NCBI RefSeq assembly: GCF_000717915.1
Contig: NZ_JOCX01000031.1
Span: forward strand, 87,871 to 151,870
DNA length: 64,000 bases
Reading direction: 5' to 3'
Source: Streptomyces sp. NRRL S-244
Lineage (GTDB): Bacteria > Actinomycetota > Actinomycetes > Streptomycetales > Streptomycetaceae
Part shown: positions 48,226 to 57,180 of the stretch, piece by piece
Layout of the letters: each line of letters opens with the position of its first letter
Numbering within the stretch: the stretch's first letter is position 1
Position numbers and translations under genes: made by a program
The notes under the pieces: generated by a model
Database searches by the model: none
Told to the model about the DNA's origin: nothing
Seen by the model: only the letters and a program-made list of their open reading frames with translations

Positions 48226-51210
48226 CTACTCGGGGCGCCCCGTGTAGAAGGCGACGGTGAGGTCCTTCACGAGGGCCTTGCGCTCGTAGTCGTCGAGCTC
48301 GACGAGCCCGCGCGAGGTCAGCCGGTGGACGGTGTCGTCGACCGCGTCCACGACCGAGGTCAGCACCGTGTCCCGGTGCTTGGCGTCGATCGCCGCGACC
48401 CGGCGCCGCCGCATGGCCTCGGCGACCTCGGGGGCGTACTCGATCCGGGTCGGCTGGGCCGAGTACACCTCGATCCCGACCGCCTCGGTCTCGGTCGCCA
48501 GCATCCGGGTCAGCGCGTCACCGACGGCCTCGGAGTCGCGCAGCGTCGGGGCGTCCTCGTGGAAGGCGTCGGCGGGCAGCTGGGACAGGACCCGGGCCAT
48601 GGCCGATTCGACCTGCTCGGCGAGGAATTCGGTGTGGTCCTCGACGGCGAGGGTGGCCCGGGCCGTGTCCTTGACCTGCCAGACGACCTGGACGACGACC
48701 CGCAGGGCCAGGCCGCCGGAGTCCACGGCGGGCATGGGCTCGCTGCGCCAGTGGCGCAGCCGGACGTCGACGCGGCGCCGCAGCAGGAGGGGGCTGACCC
48801 AGGTGAGGCCGGTACGGCGGACCGTGCCGCGGTAGCGGCCGAAGAGTGTCAGCACCCAGGCGTGGCCGGCCTTGGCGCGGCCGAGTCCGCCGAGCGCGAG
48901 CAGCGCGACGATGCCGAGGAAGGCGAGCGGGGGCCAGTGGGTGGCGCGGAGCCCCTGGTAGGCGCGGGGGGTCGCGCCGAAGGCCGCCACGAAGGCGGCG
49001 GGGACGGCCCCGGCCCGCCAGAGCACCGCCAGGCAGCCGGTGAGCGCGAGCCCTCCGACGCCGACGCCGACCCAGCCGGGCAGTACGGGCCCGCGGTGCT
49101 CGCGCAGCCGCTCGTCCCCGCGCGGCACCCGACGCCCGGGCGCGGGCGCGGGCCGCGGCGCGCGGGGCCGCGCGGCGGGGGCCGGTTCCCGGGCGGGGGC
49201 CGGGGCCGGCGCCTCGACCGGGCGGGACTCGGCGGGGAACGGCAGGTGTACGGGCACCTCGGTGACGGCTGCCCCGCGCGCGGCCGCGCCCGCGACCCGC
49301 GGCGGATCCTCCGTCTCCCCCTCCGCCATTCCCCGGGCCACGGCCAGCGCGACGATGTCGCCCACGGCAGGCCCGGGCACGCGCCCGACCTCGGCGTCGA
49401 CCGCGATGTGCGGCTCCGGGACCCGGGGCCCGGCTTCGCCCTGCGGACCGGCGGACGGCCACGGCTCCGCGGGCCGGGTCCCGGCACCGTCCGCCCCCTG
49501 CTCCGCCTCGGGACGTGCGGGCGGCCACACGTGGCCGAGCGGAACCCGGAGCCCGGCCTCGGCGGGGGGCTGCGGAACGTACGGGGCTTGCGCCGCGGGC
49601 TCGGCCCCGCTCTCACCGTGCCCCGCCCGACTGCCGGACTCCGCCTCGGCGTGCGGACGCGGGGCCGGCTGCCCGGCTTCGCCTTGCGGGACGGCGGGCG
49701 GCCACGGCTCGCCGCCCCGCTGCGCGGGCCGATCGGCCCCCGCTTCGGAACCGGAGGCCGGCCAGACCCGACCGAGCGGTGGACGGGGCGCGGTCCGGGC
49801 TTCGGCGTGCGGTACGCCGAGCGGCCAGGGCGCACCCTGCGCGGCCGCGGAACCGTCCGCCCCGGGCCCGCCGGGCGGCAAGGCGTCCGCGGGGTGACCC
49901 GGCAGCGGCTCCGCCCCGGGCCCGGCCGGGGGCCAAAGCTGCGCGTCCGCGGCACGAGGACCCGCCTGCACCGCAGGCCCGGGGGCGACCCCGGAACCGT
50001 CCGGCAGCGGCTGCGCCTCGAGCCCGGCCGGGGGCCAAAGCTGCGCGTGCGCGGCACGAGGACCCGCCTGCACCGCAGGCCCGGGGGCGACCCCGGAACC
50101 GTCCGGCAGCGGCTGCGCCGCAGGCCCGGGCCCGGCGTGCGGGGCGGTGGAGGTGCCGTACCGCTCCGCGGGGTGACCCGGCAGCGGCTCCGCCCCGGGC
50201 CCGGCCGGGGGCCAGACCGGGGCGTGCTCGGGCGGGGGTTCGGCCGGGCCGCCGAAGCCGCGCAGGCGCAGGGCGGACACGCCCCCGTGCGCCGCCGGGC
50301 CCGGTACGGAGACCAGCGGATCGGGCTCCTGGCCGTACCCGGCGCGCTCGCCGGCCCCGGCCAGCGCGTGCACCGGCTCGGGCTCGACCCGGATCCGCGC
50401 CGCCGGGACCTCGCTCACTGCGCTGTCCGCAGCCGGCCGCCCGTGCGGGAGGGCGACCCCGCCCGGCCCGGCCACCATCCTGACGGGAACCCCGGCAACC
50501 CAGGCCGGGCCTCCCTTGTCCGCAGCGTCCCCGCCCGGAACTGCGGCCGCCACCGCCCCGAGGGCCCGGTCCGCCTCAAGCTCGGACCCGGAACCCGCCG
50601 CCGGGGCGGCGGCCCCGACGGGAGCGTCGAACTCCGAACCGGCCTGAGCCGCGTGCGCGAGCCGGTCCATGGCTGCGGCAGCGTCGGCAGGAGCCTCGGA
50701 CGGGGCCGGGATCACGGCCCCGGCCTCCGGCTCCGCACCAGGCCGGGCCGGGTACGCCCCCGGGGTCGCGGTCGCGGGAGGCGCCGCCTCCGACCCGGGC
50801 TGGGGCAGCTGGTCCGCGGCCCCGGCCAGAGACGCCGGGACCGACCCGCTCTGAGCCCCGTACGAAAGCCCGGACTTGGACCCGACCTCGGCCGGGAGGT
50901 CGGCCTCCGGCCCCGGCCGGGCCTCGGCCCAGGGGCCGGCCTCCGGCTCGGGCCGGGCCGCGTACGGGGCCGGGATCACGGCCGCGGCAACGATCGGCTC
51001 GGCCTCCGGCGCCCACTGGGCCGCCTGCGGGAGCGGACCGGCGGCGGCCTCGGCCGAAGACCTCGGCTCCGGAGCCGGCTGGGCCGCCTGCGGTGACGGG
51101 TGCAGGTGGAGGGTCGGGGCTTCGCCCGTGGTTCGTACCGCCGGGGCCTGCGGGGGCGCGGGCGGGATGCGGAAGGTGCCCGTCGTCGAGGTGGTGCGCG
51201 TGGGGTACAT
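48226..51210 (-). CDS. Very large SPFH/Band 7 protein with a Pro/Ala-rich N-terminus
   Basis: A 994-residue protein. Residues 1 to about 680 are low-complexity, rich in Pro, Ala, Gly and Glu, with tandem repeats (for example 34-residue units containing PDGSGVAPGPAVQAGPRAA). Two hydrophobic segments follow at about 700-745 (VGVGGLALTGCLAVLWRAG) and 760-780 (LAFLGIVALLALGGL). The conserved SPFH/Band 7 domain then follows (WVLTLFGRYRGTVRRTGL, VDSGGLALRVVVQVVWQV), ending in a helical YERKALVKDL. SPFH proteins scaffold membrane microdomains. GGAGG lies five bases before ATG 51210; a Met five codons earlier is possible. The size is far above typical SPFH proteins (about 250-500 residues). Confidence 0.78.
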   Translation of the reverse strand: MYPTRTTSTTGTFRIPPAPPQAPAVRTTGEAPTLHLHPSPQAAQPAPEPRSSAEAAAGPLPQAAQWAPEAEPIVAAAVIPAPYAARPEPEAGPWAEARPGPEADLPAEVGSKSGLSYGAQSGSVPASLAGAADQLPQPGSEAAPPATATPGAYPARPGAEPEAGAVIPAPSEAPADAAAAMDRLAHAAQAGSEFDAPVGAAAPAAGSGSELEADRALGAVAAAVPGGDAADKGGPAWVAGVPVRMVAGPGGVALPHGRPAADSAVSEVPAARIRVEPEPVHALAGAGERAGYGQEPDPLVSVPGPAAHGGVSALRLRGFGGPAEPPPEHAPVWPPAGPGAEPLPGHPAERYGTSTAPHAGPGPAAQPLPDGSGVAPGPAVQAGPRAAHAQLWPPAGLEAQPLPDGSGVAPGPAVQAGPRAADAQLWPPAGPGAEPLPGHPADALPPGGPGADGSAAAQGAPWPLGVPHAEARTAPRPPLGRVWPASGSEAGADRPAQRGGEPWPPAVPQGEAGQPAPRPHAEAESGSRAGHGESGAEPAAQAPYVPQPPAEAGLRVPLGHVWPPARPEAEQGADGAGTRPAEPWPSAGPQGEAGPRVPEPHIAVDAEVGRVPGPAVGDIVALAVARGMAEGETEDPPRVAGAAARGAAVTEVPVHLPFPAESRPVEAPAPAPAREPAPAARPRAPRPAPAPGRRVPRGDERLREHRGPVLPGWVGVGVGGLALTGCLAVLWRAGAVPAAFVAAFGATPRAYQGLRATHWPPLAFLGIVALLALGGLGRAKAGHAWVLTLFGRYRGTVRRTGLTWVSPLLLRRRVDVRLRHWRSEPMPAVDSGGLALRVVVQVVWQVKDTARATLAVEDHTEFLAEQVESAMARVLSQLPADAFHEDAPTLRDSEAVGDALTRMLATETEAVGIEVYSAQPTRIEYAPEVAEAMRRRRVAAIDAKHRDTVLTSVVDAVDDTVHRLTSRGLVELDDYERKALVKDLTVAFYTGRPE
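49923..50126. repeat. Tandem repeat of 102 bp within the SPFH gene
   Basis: Two adjacent copies of a 102-base unit that are nearly identical; the sequence GGCCAAAGCTGCGCGT, for example, occurs at 49931 and 50033. The unit encodes 34 residues. It is likely to vary in copy number between strains. Confidence 0.85.
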
Positions 51211-51221
51211 CGTTGCCTCCG

Positions 51222-52739
51222 TCATGCGAACAGCCGGCGCCAGGTTTCCGGGCCCGGGTAGCCGTCGGCCGCGGCTCCGCGCCAGCCCTGGGCGCGCTGG
51301 AAGGCCTCGACACTGCGACGGTCGGCCTCGCTCCAGCGGGGCCCCGGGCCGGACGTGTAGTTCTTGCCGAAGCCCTTCTGCACCAGCCGGCGGCCAAGGG
51401 CGGTGATGAGCGGGTTCGAGGACCCGGGGCGGAACACCGACAGCCCCGGATAGCCCGGCACCCCGGCCGGACGGCCCGGCACCCCGGCCGGACCGCTATG
51501 CGTACCGGCCGGACCGCCATGCGTCCCGGCCGGACCGCCATGCGTCCCGGCAGCGCCCGGTGCACCGGGCGGCCCCGGTCTGGGGGGAGAGCCCGGGGCG
51601 CCGTCCACCGTGGGGCGGATGTCCTTGCCCGTGTGCTCGACCAGCAGTTGCCAGGTGTGCGCGCCCGGGATGCCGTCGGCGTCCGTGCCCGTCCAGCCCT
51701 GCGCGGTCTGGAAGGCCTGCGTGGCCAGCCGGTCGGCGTCGCTCCACGCCGTGCTCGCGCCCTTCGGGTAGAAGCGCCGCCCGCCCCGCTCGATCAGCAT
51801 CCGGCCCAGCTGGGCGACGTACTCGTTGTTCGCGCCCGGACCGAACTGCGTGGCGCCGGGGAAGACCGTCGGGACCGCCGGCTTCGGGTCGGTCGCCGCC
51901 GGGTCCTCGGCGAGGCCGCCCGTCACCCCGTTGAACCGGTAGGGGACGTACTTCGTCGCGTTGTTCCAGTAGCCGTACGGCGTAGCCCCCGTGCGCGTGT
52001 TCGGGCGGGTCTGCTCGTACGCGACGTAGTGCGTGCGCGTCTCGTCGACCCACCCCCCGAAGAGCACCACGTGCGAGCCGTTGGTCGGGTCCGAGGGGTT
52101 GTGGAAGAGGAGCATGTCCCCCGGCAGCAGCTCCTCCTTCGTGATCTTGGTGGCGAATTTGTCGAGGCTGCCGGTCCACTCGTTCGTACCAAGGTTCCAG
52201 GCCATCGAGACGTAGCCGGAGCAGTCCTGCCGGTAGCCGTCCGACCAGTACGTGGACATGCTGTACGGGACCTTCGCGTCCAGCCACACCTTCGCCCGCG
52301 TGATGATCGACGTCCGGTCGATCCGCCTGAGGGCCGACGGCGCCCCGGGCGCGCCCGCCGGCTTCGCCGGGGCCGGGCGTCCGTGCAGCGGGGACCGGCC
52401 GCCCTGCGGGGAGCCGGGGGTGTCGAGGGAGACCGGCCCCGGGCCGGGGACCGGGTTGGCCGCCGCCAGGGCCGCCGAGCCGCCACCGCCGAGGACCACG
52501 CCCGCCGCGGTGGCGAGCACCAGCGCCCGGCGGGCGCCGCGGGCGGCCGGGTGGCCGCCGTCCCGGAGCGGTATGGCCCGCGCGCGGGCGAGGGCACGGC
52601 GGCGCTGCGCGCAGCCCAGGCAGACGCAGTCGCCTGCGGGCTCGTACTCCTCGAAAGCGGGCACCGGCATGGGCATCGGCATCGCTGCCGGCTCCATCGG
52701 CGCAGGCATCTGCACATGCATCGGAGGCTGGATCGTCAT
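51222..52739 (-). CDS. NlpC/P60-like amidase with two peptidoglycan-binding domains
   Basis: A 505-residue protein whose N-terminal 110 residues combine a Met/Pro-rich start with a hydrophobic segment (ALVLATAAGVVLGGGGSAAL) that may anchor or export it. A cysteine-peptidase domain follows at about 155-300, with the likely nucleophile in DCSGYVSMAWNL and the His in NGSHVVLFGG. Two peptidoglycan-binding domains (QAFQTAQGWTGTDADGIPG and EAFQRAQGWRGAAADGYPG) flank a Gly/Pro linker with three 7-residue GTHGGPA-type repeats. Its stop lies 12 bases before the SPFH start, so the two are one operon. Likely role: wall remodelling. A Met 21 codons upstream is an alternative start. Confidence 0.8.
   Translation of the reverse strand: MTIQPPMHVQMPAPMEPAAMPMPMPVPAFEEYEPAGDCVCLGCAQRRRALARARAIPLRDGGHPAARGARRALVLATAAGVVLGGGGSAALAAANPVPGPGPVSLDTPGSPQGGRSPLHGRPAPAKPAGAPGAPSALRRIDRTSIITRAKVWLDAKVPYSMSTYWSDGYRQDCSGYVSMAWNLGTNEWTGSLDKFATKITKEELLPGDMLLFHNPSDPTNGSHVVLFGGWVDETRTHYVAYEQTRPNTRTGATPYGYWNNATKYVPYRFNGVTGGLAEDPAATDPKPAVPTVFPGATQFGPGANNEYVAQLGRMLIERGGRRFYPKGASTAWSDADRLATQAFQTAQGWTGTDADGIPGAHTWQLLVEHTGKDIRPTVDGAPGSPPRPGPPGAPGAAGTHGGPAGTHGGPAGTHSGPAGVPGRPAGVPGYPGLSVFRPGSSNPLITALGRRLVQKGFGKNYTSGPGPRWSEADRRSVEAFQRAQGWRGAAADGYPGPETWRRLFA
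51484..51546. repeat. 21-bp tandem repeat (three copies) in the peptidoglycan-binding protein linker
   Basis: Three in-frame copies of a 21-base unit beginning CCGGCCGGACCGC, the last two identical. They encode the Gly/Pro/Thr/His-rich linker between the two peptidoglycan-binding domains. Confidence 0.8.
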
Positions 52740-52927
52740 GCGGTTCCGTCCACTCCCCTGCTCGTCGCGCTGGTCAGGCGGGCCCCGCATCTGTCGGGGC
52801 ATCAGATTCGGCTCGGCCCAGACATATCGTGCACGATAAACCCCTCAAACATGGGTTAATCGGACAAGGTGGGCGCGGCTGGTCACGAGCACCGCTGGAG
52901 GTGGGGTAGAGTTTTCTCTGTCAGCAG

Positions 52928-53001
52928 GCGCCGCTAGCTCAGTTGGTTAGAGCAGCTGACTCTTAATCAGCGGGTCCGGGGTTCGAGTCCCTGGCGGCGC
53001 A
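52928..53001 (+). tRNA. tRNA-Lys (anticodon CTT), copy 3
   Basis: Identical to the tRNA-Lys copies at 34697 and 45572: acceptor GCGCCGC, anticodon loop CTCTTAA and discriminator A. CCA is not encoded. Confidence 0.95.
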
Positions 53002-53008
53002 CAGACGA

Positions 53009-53048
53009 GAAGAAGGCCCCCGCAGCGAAAGCTGCGGGGGCCTTCTTC
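53009..53048. terminator. Hairpin terminator after tRNA-Lys copy 3
   Basis: An 18-bp perfect stem GAAGAAGGCCCCCGCAGC with a GAAA loop. The ACAGACG spacer is almost the same as after copy 1. It also ends the convergent sortase gene at 53079. Confidence 0.85.
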
Positions 53049-53078
53049 GTCGTGCTGCTGCTTCGTCGTCCCGTCCCC

Positions 53079-53753
53079 TCACGCCGCCGCGCCCGGCCGG
53101 ACCCCTCCCGTCAGGTAGGCCGACACGACCACGTTCGCCGTGTACTCCTTGGCCGCCTTGTCGTACGTGCCCCCGCAGGTCACCAGGCGCAGCTCCGCCC
53201 GGCCCTTGATCCGCGGGCCGTACGCCCGGTGCGCGTCGAAGCGCGCCCGCTCGTAGACCCGTACGTCCTCGATCGTGAACTCGGCGACCGAACCGTCCGT
53301 CCGGACCACCCGCACGGAGTCGCCCGGCCGCGCCGTGCTCAGGCCGTAGAACACCGCCGGCTTCGACGCCGTGTCCACGTGCCCCACCAGCAGCGCGGCC
53401 CCGGCCTCGCCCGGCTTGGCGCCGCCGCCCCACCAGCCCACCGTGCCGGGGCGGTCGTACGGTGGCGGCTCGATCGCGCCCCGGGCGTCGAGGCCCCGGG
53501 AGATCACCGGGGCCTGGATGCCCATCGACGGTACGTCGACCCGCGCGGGGAGCGACGCCGCCAGCGGAGCGTGCGCCGCGGGCAGCCCCGGGACCGGGAG
53601 CGCCGACCCGCCGGCCAGTGCGGACGACGGGCTCGGCGGGACGCCGGTGATCTCCCGGCCCCACAGCCACAGGCCGAGCACCAGCACGGACCACGCGGCG
53701 AAGGTCAGCAGCCGCCCGCCGCCGGAGGACCTCGGCTCCCCCGGGCCCGTCAC
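53079..53753 (-). CDS. Class F sortase
   Basis: A 224-residue membrane-anchored transpeptidase. The single N-terminal helix (LLTFAAWSVLVLGLWLWG) is followed by the sortase barrel. VGHVDTA carries the catalytic His and LVTCGG the nucleophilic Cys. DVPSMGIQAPVISRGLDARG and PGTVGWWGGGAKPGEAG are typical of class F. The class attaches proteins to the cell wall in actinobacteria. GTG 53753 starts it, ten bases after the stop of the upstream gene at 53764, whose C-terminus carries a LPHT sorting-like signal, so substrate and enzyme are probably coexpressed. Confidence 0.9.
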   Translation of the reverse strand: MTGPGEPRSSGGGRLLTFAAWSVLVLGLWLWGREITGVPPSPSSALAGGSALPVPGLPAAHAPLAASLPARVDVPSMGIQAPVISRGLDARGAIEPPPYDRPGTVGWWGGGAKPGEAGAALLVGHVDTASKPAVFYGLSTARPGDSVRVVRTDGSVAEFTIEDVRVYERARFDAHRAYGPRIKGRAELRLVTCGGTYDKAAKEYTANVVVSAYLTGGVRPGAAA

Positions 53754-53763
53754 CGGCGTGCCC

Positions 53764-54456
53764 TCACTCGCCGCTGCGGCGCCGGCGCAGGGTCAGCGCC
53801 CGGAACGCGACGGCCAGCGTGGCCGCGGCGGCCAGCACGGCGCCGATCACGGTGTGCGGAAGGCCGGGGCCCTCGCCGCCGTGGCTCTTCCTGGCCGCAG
53901 CGGCCTGGTCCTGCGCCTCGGCCTCGGCCTTGGCCTGGTCCTGCGCCGCCTGGGCGGCCCGTACCGCCCGGTCCGTCGCCGCGAGCTCGGCGGACATCCC
54001 GCCGCCGCCCGCGTGGACGGGCCAGACGGGCGTCTGGTGGGGGTTCGGCCGGTCGCGGTCCCGGTCCTTCTCGCGGTCGTCGCGGCGGCGGGCCACCTCG
54101 ACGGTGCCGCGGAGGCGGTCCTCGCCCCCGTCGCACTTCACCTTGATGTCGTGCAAGCCGGGCTGCGCCTGCGAGCTGATCATCGCGTCACCCGAGAGCG
54201 ACTTGTCCCCCTCGCGGCCGGAGGACAGATGGACCTCCGAGACGAACGCGGCGGACTTGGCGGTCGCCCATTTGTCCTCACAGCCGTGGACGCGCAGCTT
54301 GATCTGCGCCCCCGGTTCGGCCTGGCGCGGATCGACCGAGACGCTGCCGCTTTTCTCCTCGCCGGCCGCCAGGGCGGTGGGCGAGGACACGGCGGTGAGC
54401 GCCGTCAGGGCGACGGCCACCCCGGTGACACGGAGAGCGAACAGAGCACTGCGCAT
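53764..54456 (-). CDS. Secreted cell-wall protein with LPxT-like sorting signal
   Basis: A 230-residue exported protein. The signal peptide (SALFALRVTGVAVALTALTA) ends near LAAGEEKS. The mature part has an Ig/CARDB-like beta domain of about 90 residues (VDPRQAEPGAQIKLRVHG, DIKVKCDGGEDRLRGTVEV), a charged Arg/Asp linker and a helical Ala/Gln coiled-coil stretch (AAQAAQDQAKAEAEAQDQAA). The C-terminus has LPHT, a hydrophobic segment (VIGAVLAAAATLAVAF) and RRRR: the layout of an LPxTG sorting signal. GAGGAGG lies six bases before ATG 54456. The sortase gene follows immediately. Confidence 0.82.
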   Translation of the reverse strand: MRSALFALRVTGVAVALTALTAVSSPTALAAGEEKSGSVSVDPRQAEPGAQIKLRVHGCEDKWATAKSAAFVSEVHLSSGREGDKSLSGDAMISSQAQPGLHDIKVKCDGGEDRLRGTVEVARRRDDREKDRDRDRPNPHQTPVWPVHAGGGGMSAELAATDRAVRAAQAAQDQAKAEAEAQDQAAAARKSHGGEGPGLPHTVIGAVLAAAATLAVAFRALTLRRRRSGE

Positions 54457-54535
54457 GGTGAACCTCCTCAACAAGGAGATTCACGCGCGGCGCAGCGCTC
54501 CGCATCCGGAGCGCCGCGCGCTTGACCCGTTCGGA

Positions 54536-55315
54536 TCAGACGAGATCGACCAGGTCGGCGATCGAGTCGACGGTCTTGGTCGGCCGGTACGGGAACTTCT
54601 CGGTGTCCGCGGCGGTGGTCAGTCCGGTCAGCACGAGGAAGGTCTGCATCCCGGCCTCCAGCCCGGCCAGGACGTCGGTGTCCATCCGGTCGCCGATCAT
54701 CGCGCTGCTCTCGGAGTGCGCGCCGATGGCGTTCAGGCCGGTCCGCATCATCAGCGGGTTGGGCTTGCCGGCGAAGTACGGCTGCTTGCCGGTCGCCTTG
54801 GTGATCAGCGCGGCGACGGCGCCGGTGGCGGGCAGCGGGCCCTCGGTGGAGGGGCCGGTCTCGTCGGGGTTGGTGCAGATGAAGCGGGCGCCCGCGTTGA
54901 TCAGGCGGACCGCCTTCGTCATCGCCTCGAAGCTGTAGGTACGGGTCTCGCCGAGGACCACGTAGTCGGGCTCGTGGTCGGTCAGGATGTAGCCGATGTC
55001 GTGCAGGGCGGTGGTGAGTCCGGCCTCGCCGATGACGTACGCGGTGCCGCCCGGGCGCTGGTCGTCGAGGAACTTGGCGGTGGCGAGCGCCGAGGTCCAG
55101 ATGTTCTCGACGGGGACGTGGAGGCCCATGCGGGAGAGGCGGGCCTGGAGGTCGCGCGGGGTGTAGATGGAGTTGTTCGTCAGGACCAGGAAGGGCTTGC
55201 CGGATTCGCGCAGCCGCTTGATGAAGGCATCGGCGCCGGGGATCGGGGTGCCTTCGTGGATCAGGACCCCGTCCATGTCGGTGAGCCAGGATTCGATCGG
55301 CTTGCGCTCTGCCAC
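54536..55315 (-). CDS. NagD-like HAD-IIA phosphatase
   Basis: A 259-residue HAD-superfamily subclass IIA hydrolase. Motif I has nucleophile Asp in WLTDMDGVLI at about residues 10-19. Motif II is in LVLTNNS, motif III Lys in AGKPNPLMM and motif IV in MIGDRMDTDVLAG. The cap domain is the C2 type. NagD-like enzymes dephosphorylate nucleotide or sugar phosphates. The GTG 55315 start places motif I at the usual distance. It follows the secreted phosphatase gene in the same direction but a hairpin lies between, so it is probably independent. Confidence 0.9.
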   Translation of the reverse strand: MAERKPIESWLTDMDGVLIHEGTPIPGADAFIKRLRESGKPFLVLTNNSIYTPRDLQARLSRMGLHVPVENIWTSALATAKFLDDQRPGGTAYVIGEAGLTTALHDIGYILTDHEPDYVVLGETRTYSFEAMTKAVRLINAGARFICTNPDETGPSTEGPLPATGAVAALITKATGKQPYFAGKPNPLMMRTGLNAIGAHSESSAMIGDRMDTDVLAGLEAGMQTFLVLTGLTTAADTEKFPYRPTKTVDSIADLVDLV

Positions 55316-55409
55316 TGGACTGTTCTCCGCTCTCGGTGGCCGTACCTCTGACCTGTGACCGCTGACCACTGGCCGCTGACCCGTGGCCTGAGGTCTCCAC
55401 CACCCTATC

Positions 55410-55452
55410 GGGGCCGGGCTGTGGGCGCCGAAAGCGTCCACGGCCCGGACCC
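55410..55452 (-). terminator. Hairpin terminator after the secreted phosphatase gene
   Basis: A 15-bp stem with one mismatch and one G-T pair (GGGGCCGGGCTGTGG against CCACGGCCCGGACCC), just beyond the minus-strand stop at 55470. Confidence 0.6.
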
Positions 55453-55469
55453 CTGACCGGCTGCGTGGA

Positions 55470-57020
55470 TCAGCCGAGCTTGACGTTGTCGACGGTCCAG
55501 TACCAGTTGTTGGTGCCGGCGTAGCGGAAGCGGACCTGGACGTCGGTGGCGCCGGCCGGGACCTGGAGGGTCAGGGACTCCGCCCTGGCGACCGCGTCGG
55601 CGGTGTAGCTCTTGACGACCGTGGGCGTGCCGCCGTTGTAGGAGACCAGGACCTGGGCGGTCTGGCCGGCCTCGTGGTGGTAGTGGGTCTGGAAGGTCAG
55701 GTTCGCGGACGAACCCGTCGCGCCGCCCGTCACCGCCCACTTGGGGGTGATCAGGGTGGAGTCGTAGGAGCCGGTGTGGGACTTGTCGTCCCACTCGTCG
55801 GAGTCTGCGACGGCGAACACGTCACGGGAGCGGACGTTCAGCTCGCGCCACTGGTCGCGCTGGGACTGGCTCCAGAACTCGTCGGTCGCGAAGGCCCAGC
55901 CGGCCCACTCGGTGACACCGCCGGTGCCCATCTTGGAGTTGTCGACGGACCAGCCGGCCGGCGGGGTGTGGGTGAAGCCCTTCACGCCCGCCGGGATGCC
56001 CGTCTCGTCCACGCGGGCCTGGAGGTTCGGCCGCAGGGTGTCGAACGGGTCGTTGTCGTCGGGGGCGTTCAGCGGTATGCCGTCGATCGCGGAGCCGGGG
56101 TCGACCCCGACCTGAGCCATCGCGGTGGCCGCCACGTCGACGAGCTTGACGTCGCTGCGGACCGAACCGGCCGGGATGCCCGCGCCCTTGGCGATGACGA
56201 AGGTGCCGCGCTCCTGGATGGTGGAGCCGCCGTGGCCGCCCGCGTCGGTGTGCCCGTGGTCGGTGGTGACCAGGATCTTCCAGTTCTCCTGGGCGTACGT
56301 GGGGCGGTTCTGCACGGCGGTGAGCAGCCGGCCGACCATCACGTCGACGCGGCCGATCGCGTCGAGGTACTGCTGGCTGGCGGCGCCGTACGAGTGCCCG
56401 GCGCCGTCGACCTGGCCGAAGTAGACGAACGCGGCGTCCGGGTTCTGGTCCTGCAGTTCGGCGGAGGCCGCGGCGGCGATCTTCGGGTCCTCGGTGCCGT
56501 AGCCGTCGCGGTCGCCCTTGAGGCTGAGGCGCTTGTCGACCTTGGCGGAGAAGATCGGGCCGCCCGCGTCGGTGGAGGTGATGGGCTCCCAGTCGGCGGC
56601 CGCGTACGTGTTGAGCGACGGCTTGGCGTTCTCGATGCGGGTCAGGAAGTCGGGGTAGGCCGTGTAGTTCTTGCCGGTGAAGGTGTTGTCCTTCACGCCG
56701 TGCTTGTCGGGCCAGACGCCGGTGGCGATGGTGGACCAGCCGGGGCCCGAGGAGGTGGCGGCCATCGGGTTCGCGTAGAGAGTGCTCTTCGCGGTGAGGC
56801 CCTGGGCCATCAGGCCCTGCAGGTGGGGGGCGTTGGCGGCCTTGACGCGGTCCAGGACCGTGCCGTCGATGCCGATGACGAGGACCTTGTCGGTGGTGGC
56901 GGCGGTGGCGGTGGCGGCTGCCGTCTCGGCGGTGGCGGTGTGGGCGCCGAGGGCGGTGGCGAGCAGGGCCGTGGCGGTGGCGGTCACGGCGAGGGCGCGT
57001 CCTGACAGGACAGTGGGCAC
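55470..57020 (-). CDS. Secreted alkaline phosphatase-superfamily hydrolase
   Basis: A 516-residue exported enzyme of the nucleotide pyrophosphatase/phosphodiesterase type. The signal peptide ends in the ATAETAAATATAA stretch. The metal site and nucleophile are formed by VIGIDGT, MAATSSGPGWSTIATG, YFGQVDGAGH and TTDHGHTD. A C-terminal beta-sandwich of about 100 residues (NLTFQTHYHHEAGQTAQVLV) is an accessory carbohydrate- or surface-binding-like domain. GTG 57020 has GGAGG five bases before. Upstream at 57149 is a motif shared with the aminophosphonate operon promoter, so this enzyme may scavenge phosphorus or release phosphonate from esters outside the cell; this is inference. Confidence 0.86.
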   Translation of the reverse strand: MPTVLSGRALAVTATATALLATALGAHTATAETAAATATAATTDKVLVIGIDGTVLDRVKAANAPHLQGLMAQGLTAKSTLYANPMAATSSGPGWSTIATGVWPDKHGVKDNTFTGKNYTAYPDFLTRIENAKPSLNTYAAADWEPITSTDAGGPIFSAKVDKRLSLKGDRDGYGTEDPKIAAAASAELQDQNPDAAFVYFGQVDGAGHSYGAASQQYLDAIGRVDVMVGRLLTAVQNRPTYAQENWKILVTTDHGHTDAGGHGGSTIQERGTFVIAKGAGIPAGSVRSDVKLVDVAATAMAQVGVDPGSAIDGIPLNAPDDNDPFDTLRPNLQARVDETGIPAGVKGFTHTPPAGWSVDNSKMGTGGVTEWAGWAFATDEFWSQSQRDQWRELNVRSRDVFAVADSDEWDDKSHTGSYDSTLITPKWAVTGGATGSSANLTFQTHYHHEAGQTAQVLVSYNGGTPTVVKSYTADAVARAESLTLQVPAGATDVQVRFRYAGTNNWYWTVDNVKLG

Positions 57021-57148
57021 GTACTCCTCCGGGAGTAATCGTGGGGAAGGCGCGGGTGGACTTGCGTGCGGACGTGCGGGCACGGAGGCGTGAGGCACGG
57101 ATGCGTGCGGACGTGCGCGCGGTCCGGACCGAAGGCGCGGGTGCGATC

Positions 57149-57166
57149 TTCGGTCCAGACCCGTTA
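57149..57166. promoter_or_regulatory. Shared operator-like motif upstream of the phosphatase gene
   Basis: TTCGGTCCAGACCCGTTA matches the motif at 63072-63089 at 14 of 18 positions, including AGACCCGTTA complete. It lies about 130 bases before the phosphatase start. The GGNCNAGACC core resembles sites of HutC-type GntR repressors such as DasR and PhnF. Confidence 0.6.
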
Positions 57167-57180
57167 TGCAAGCGTCACTT

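Noticed and set aside
49923..50126. CRISPR-like repeats
   Set aside because: Units are adjacent without spacers, in frame, and code for protein low-complexity sequence.
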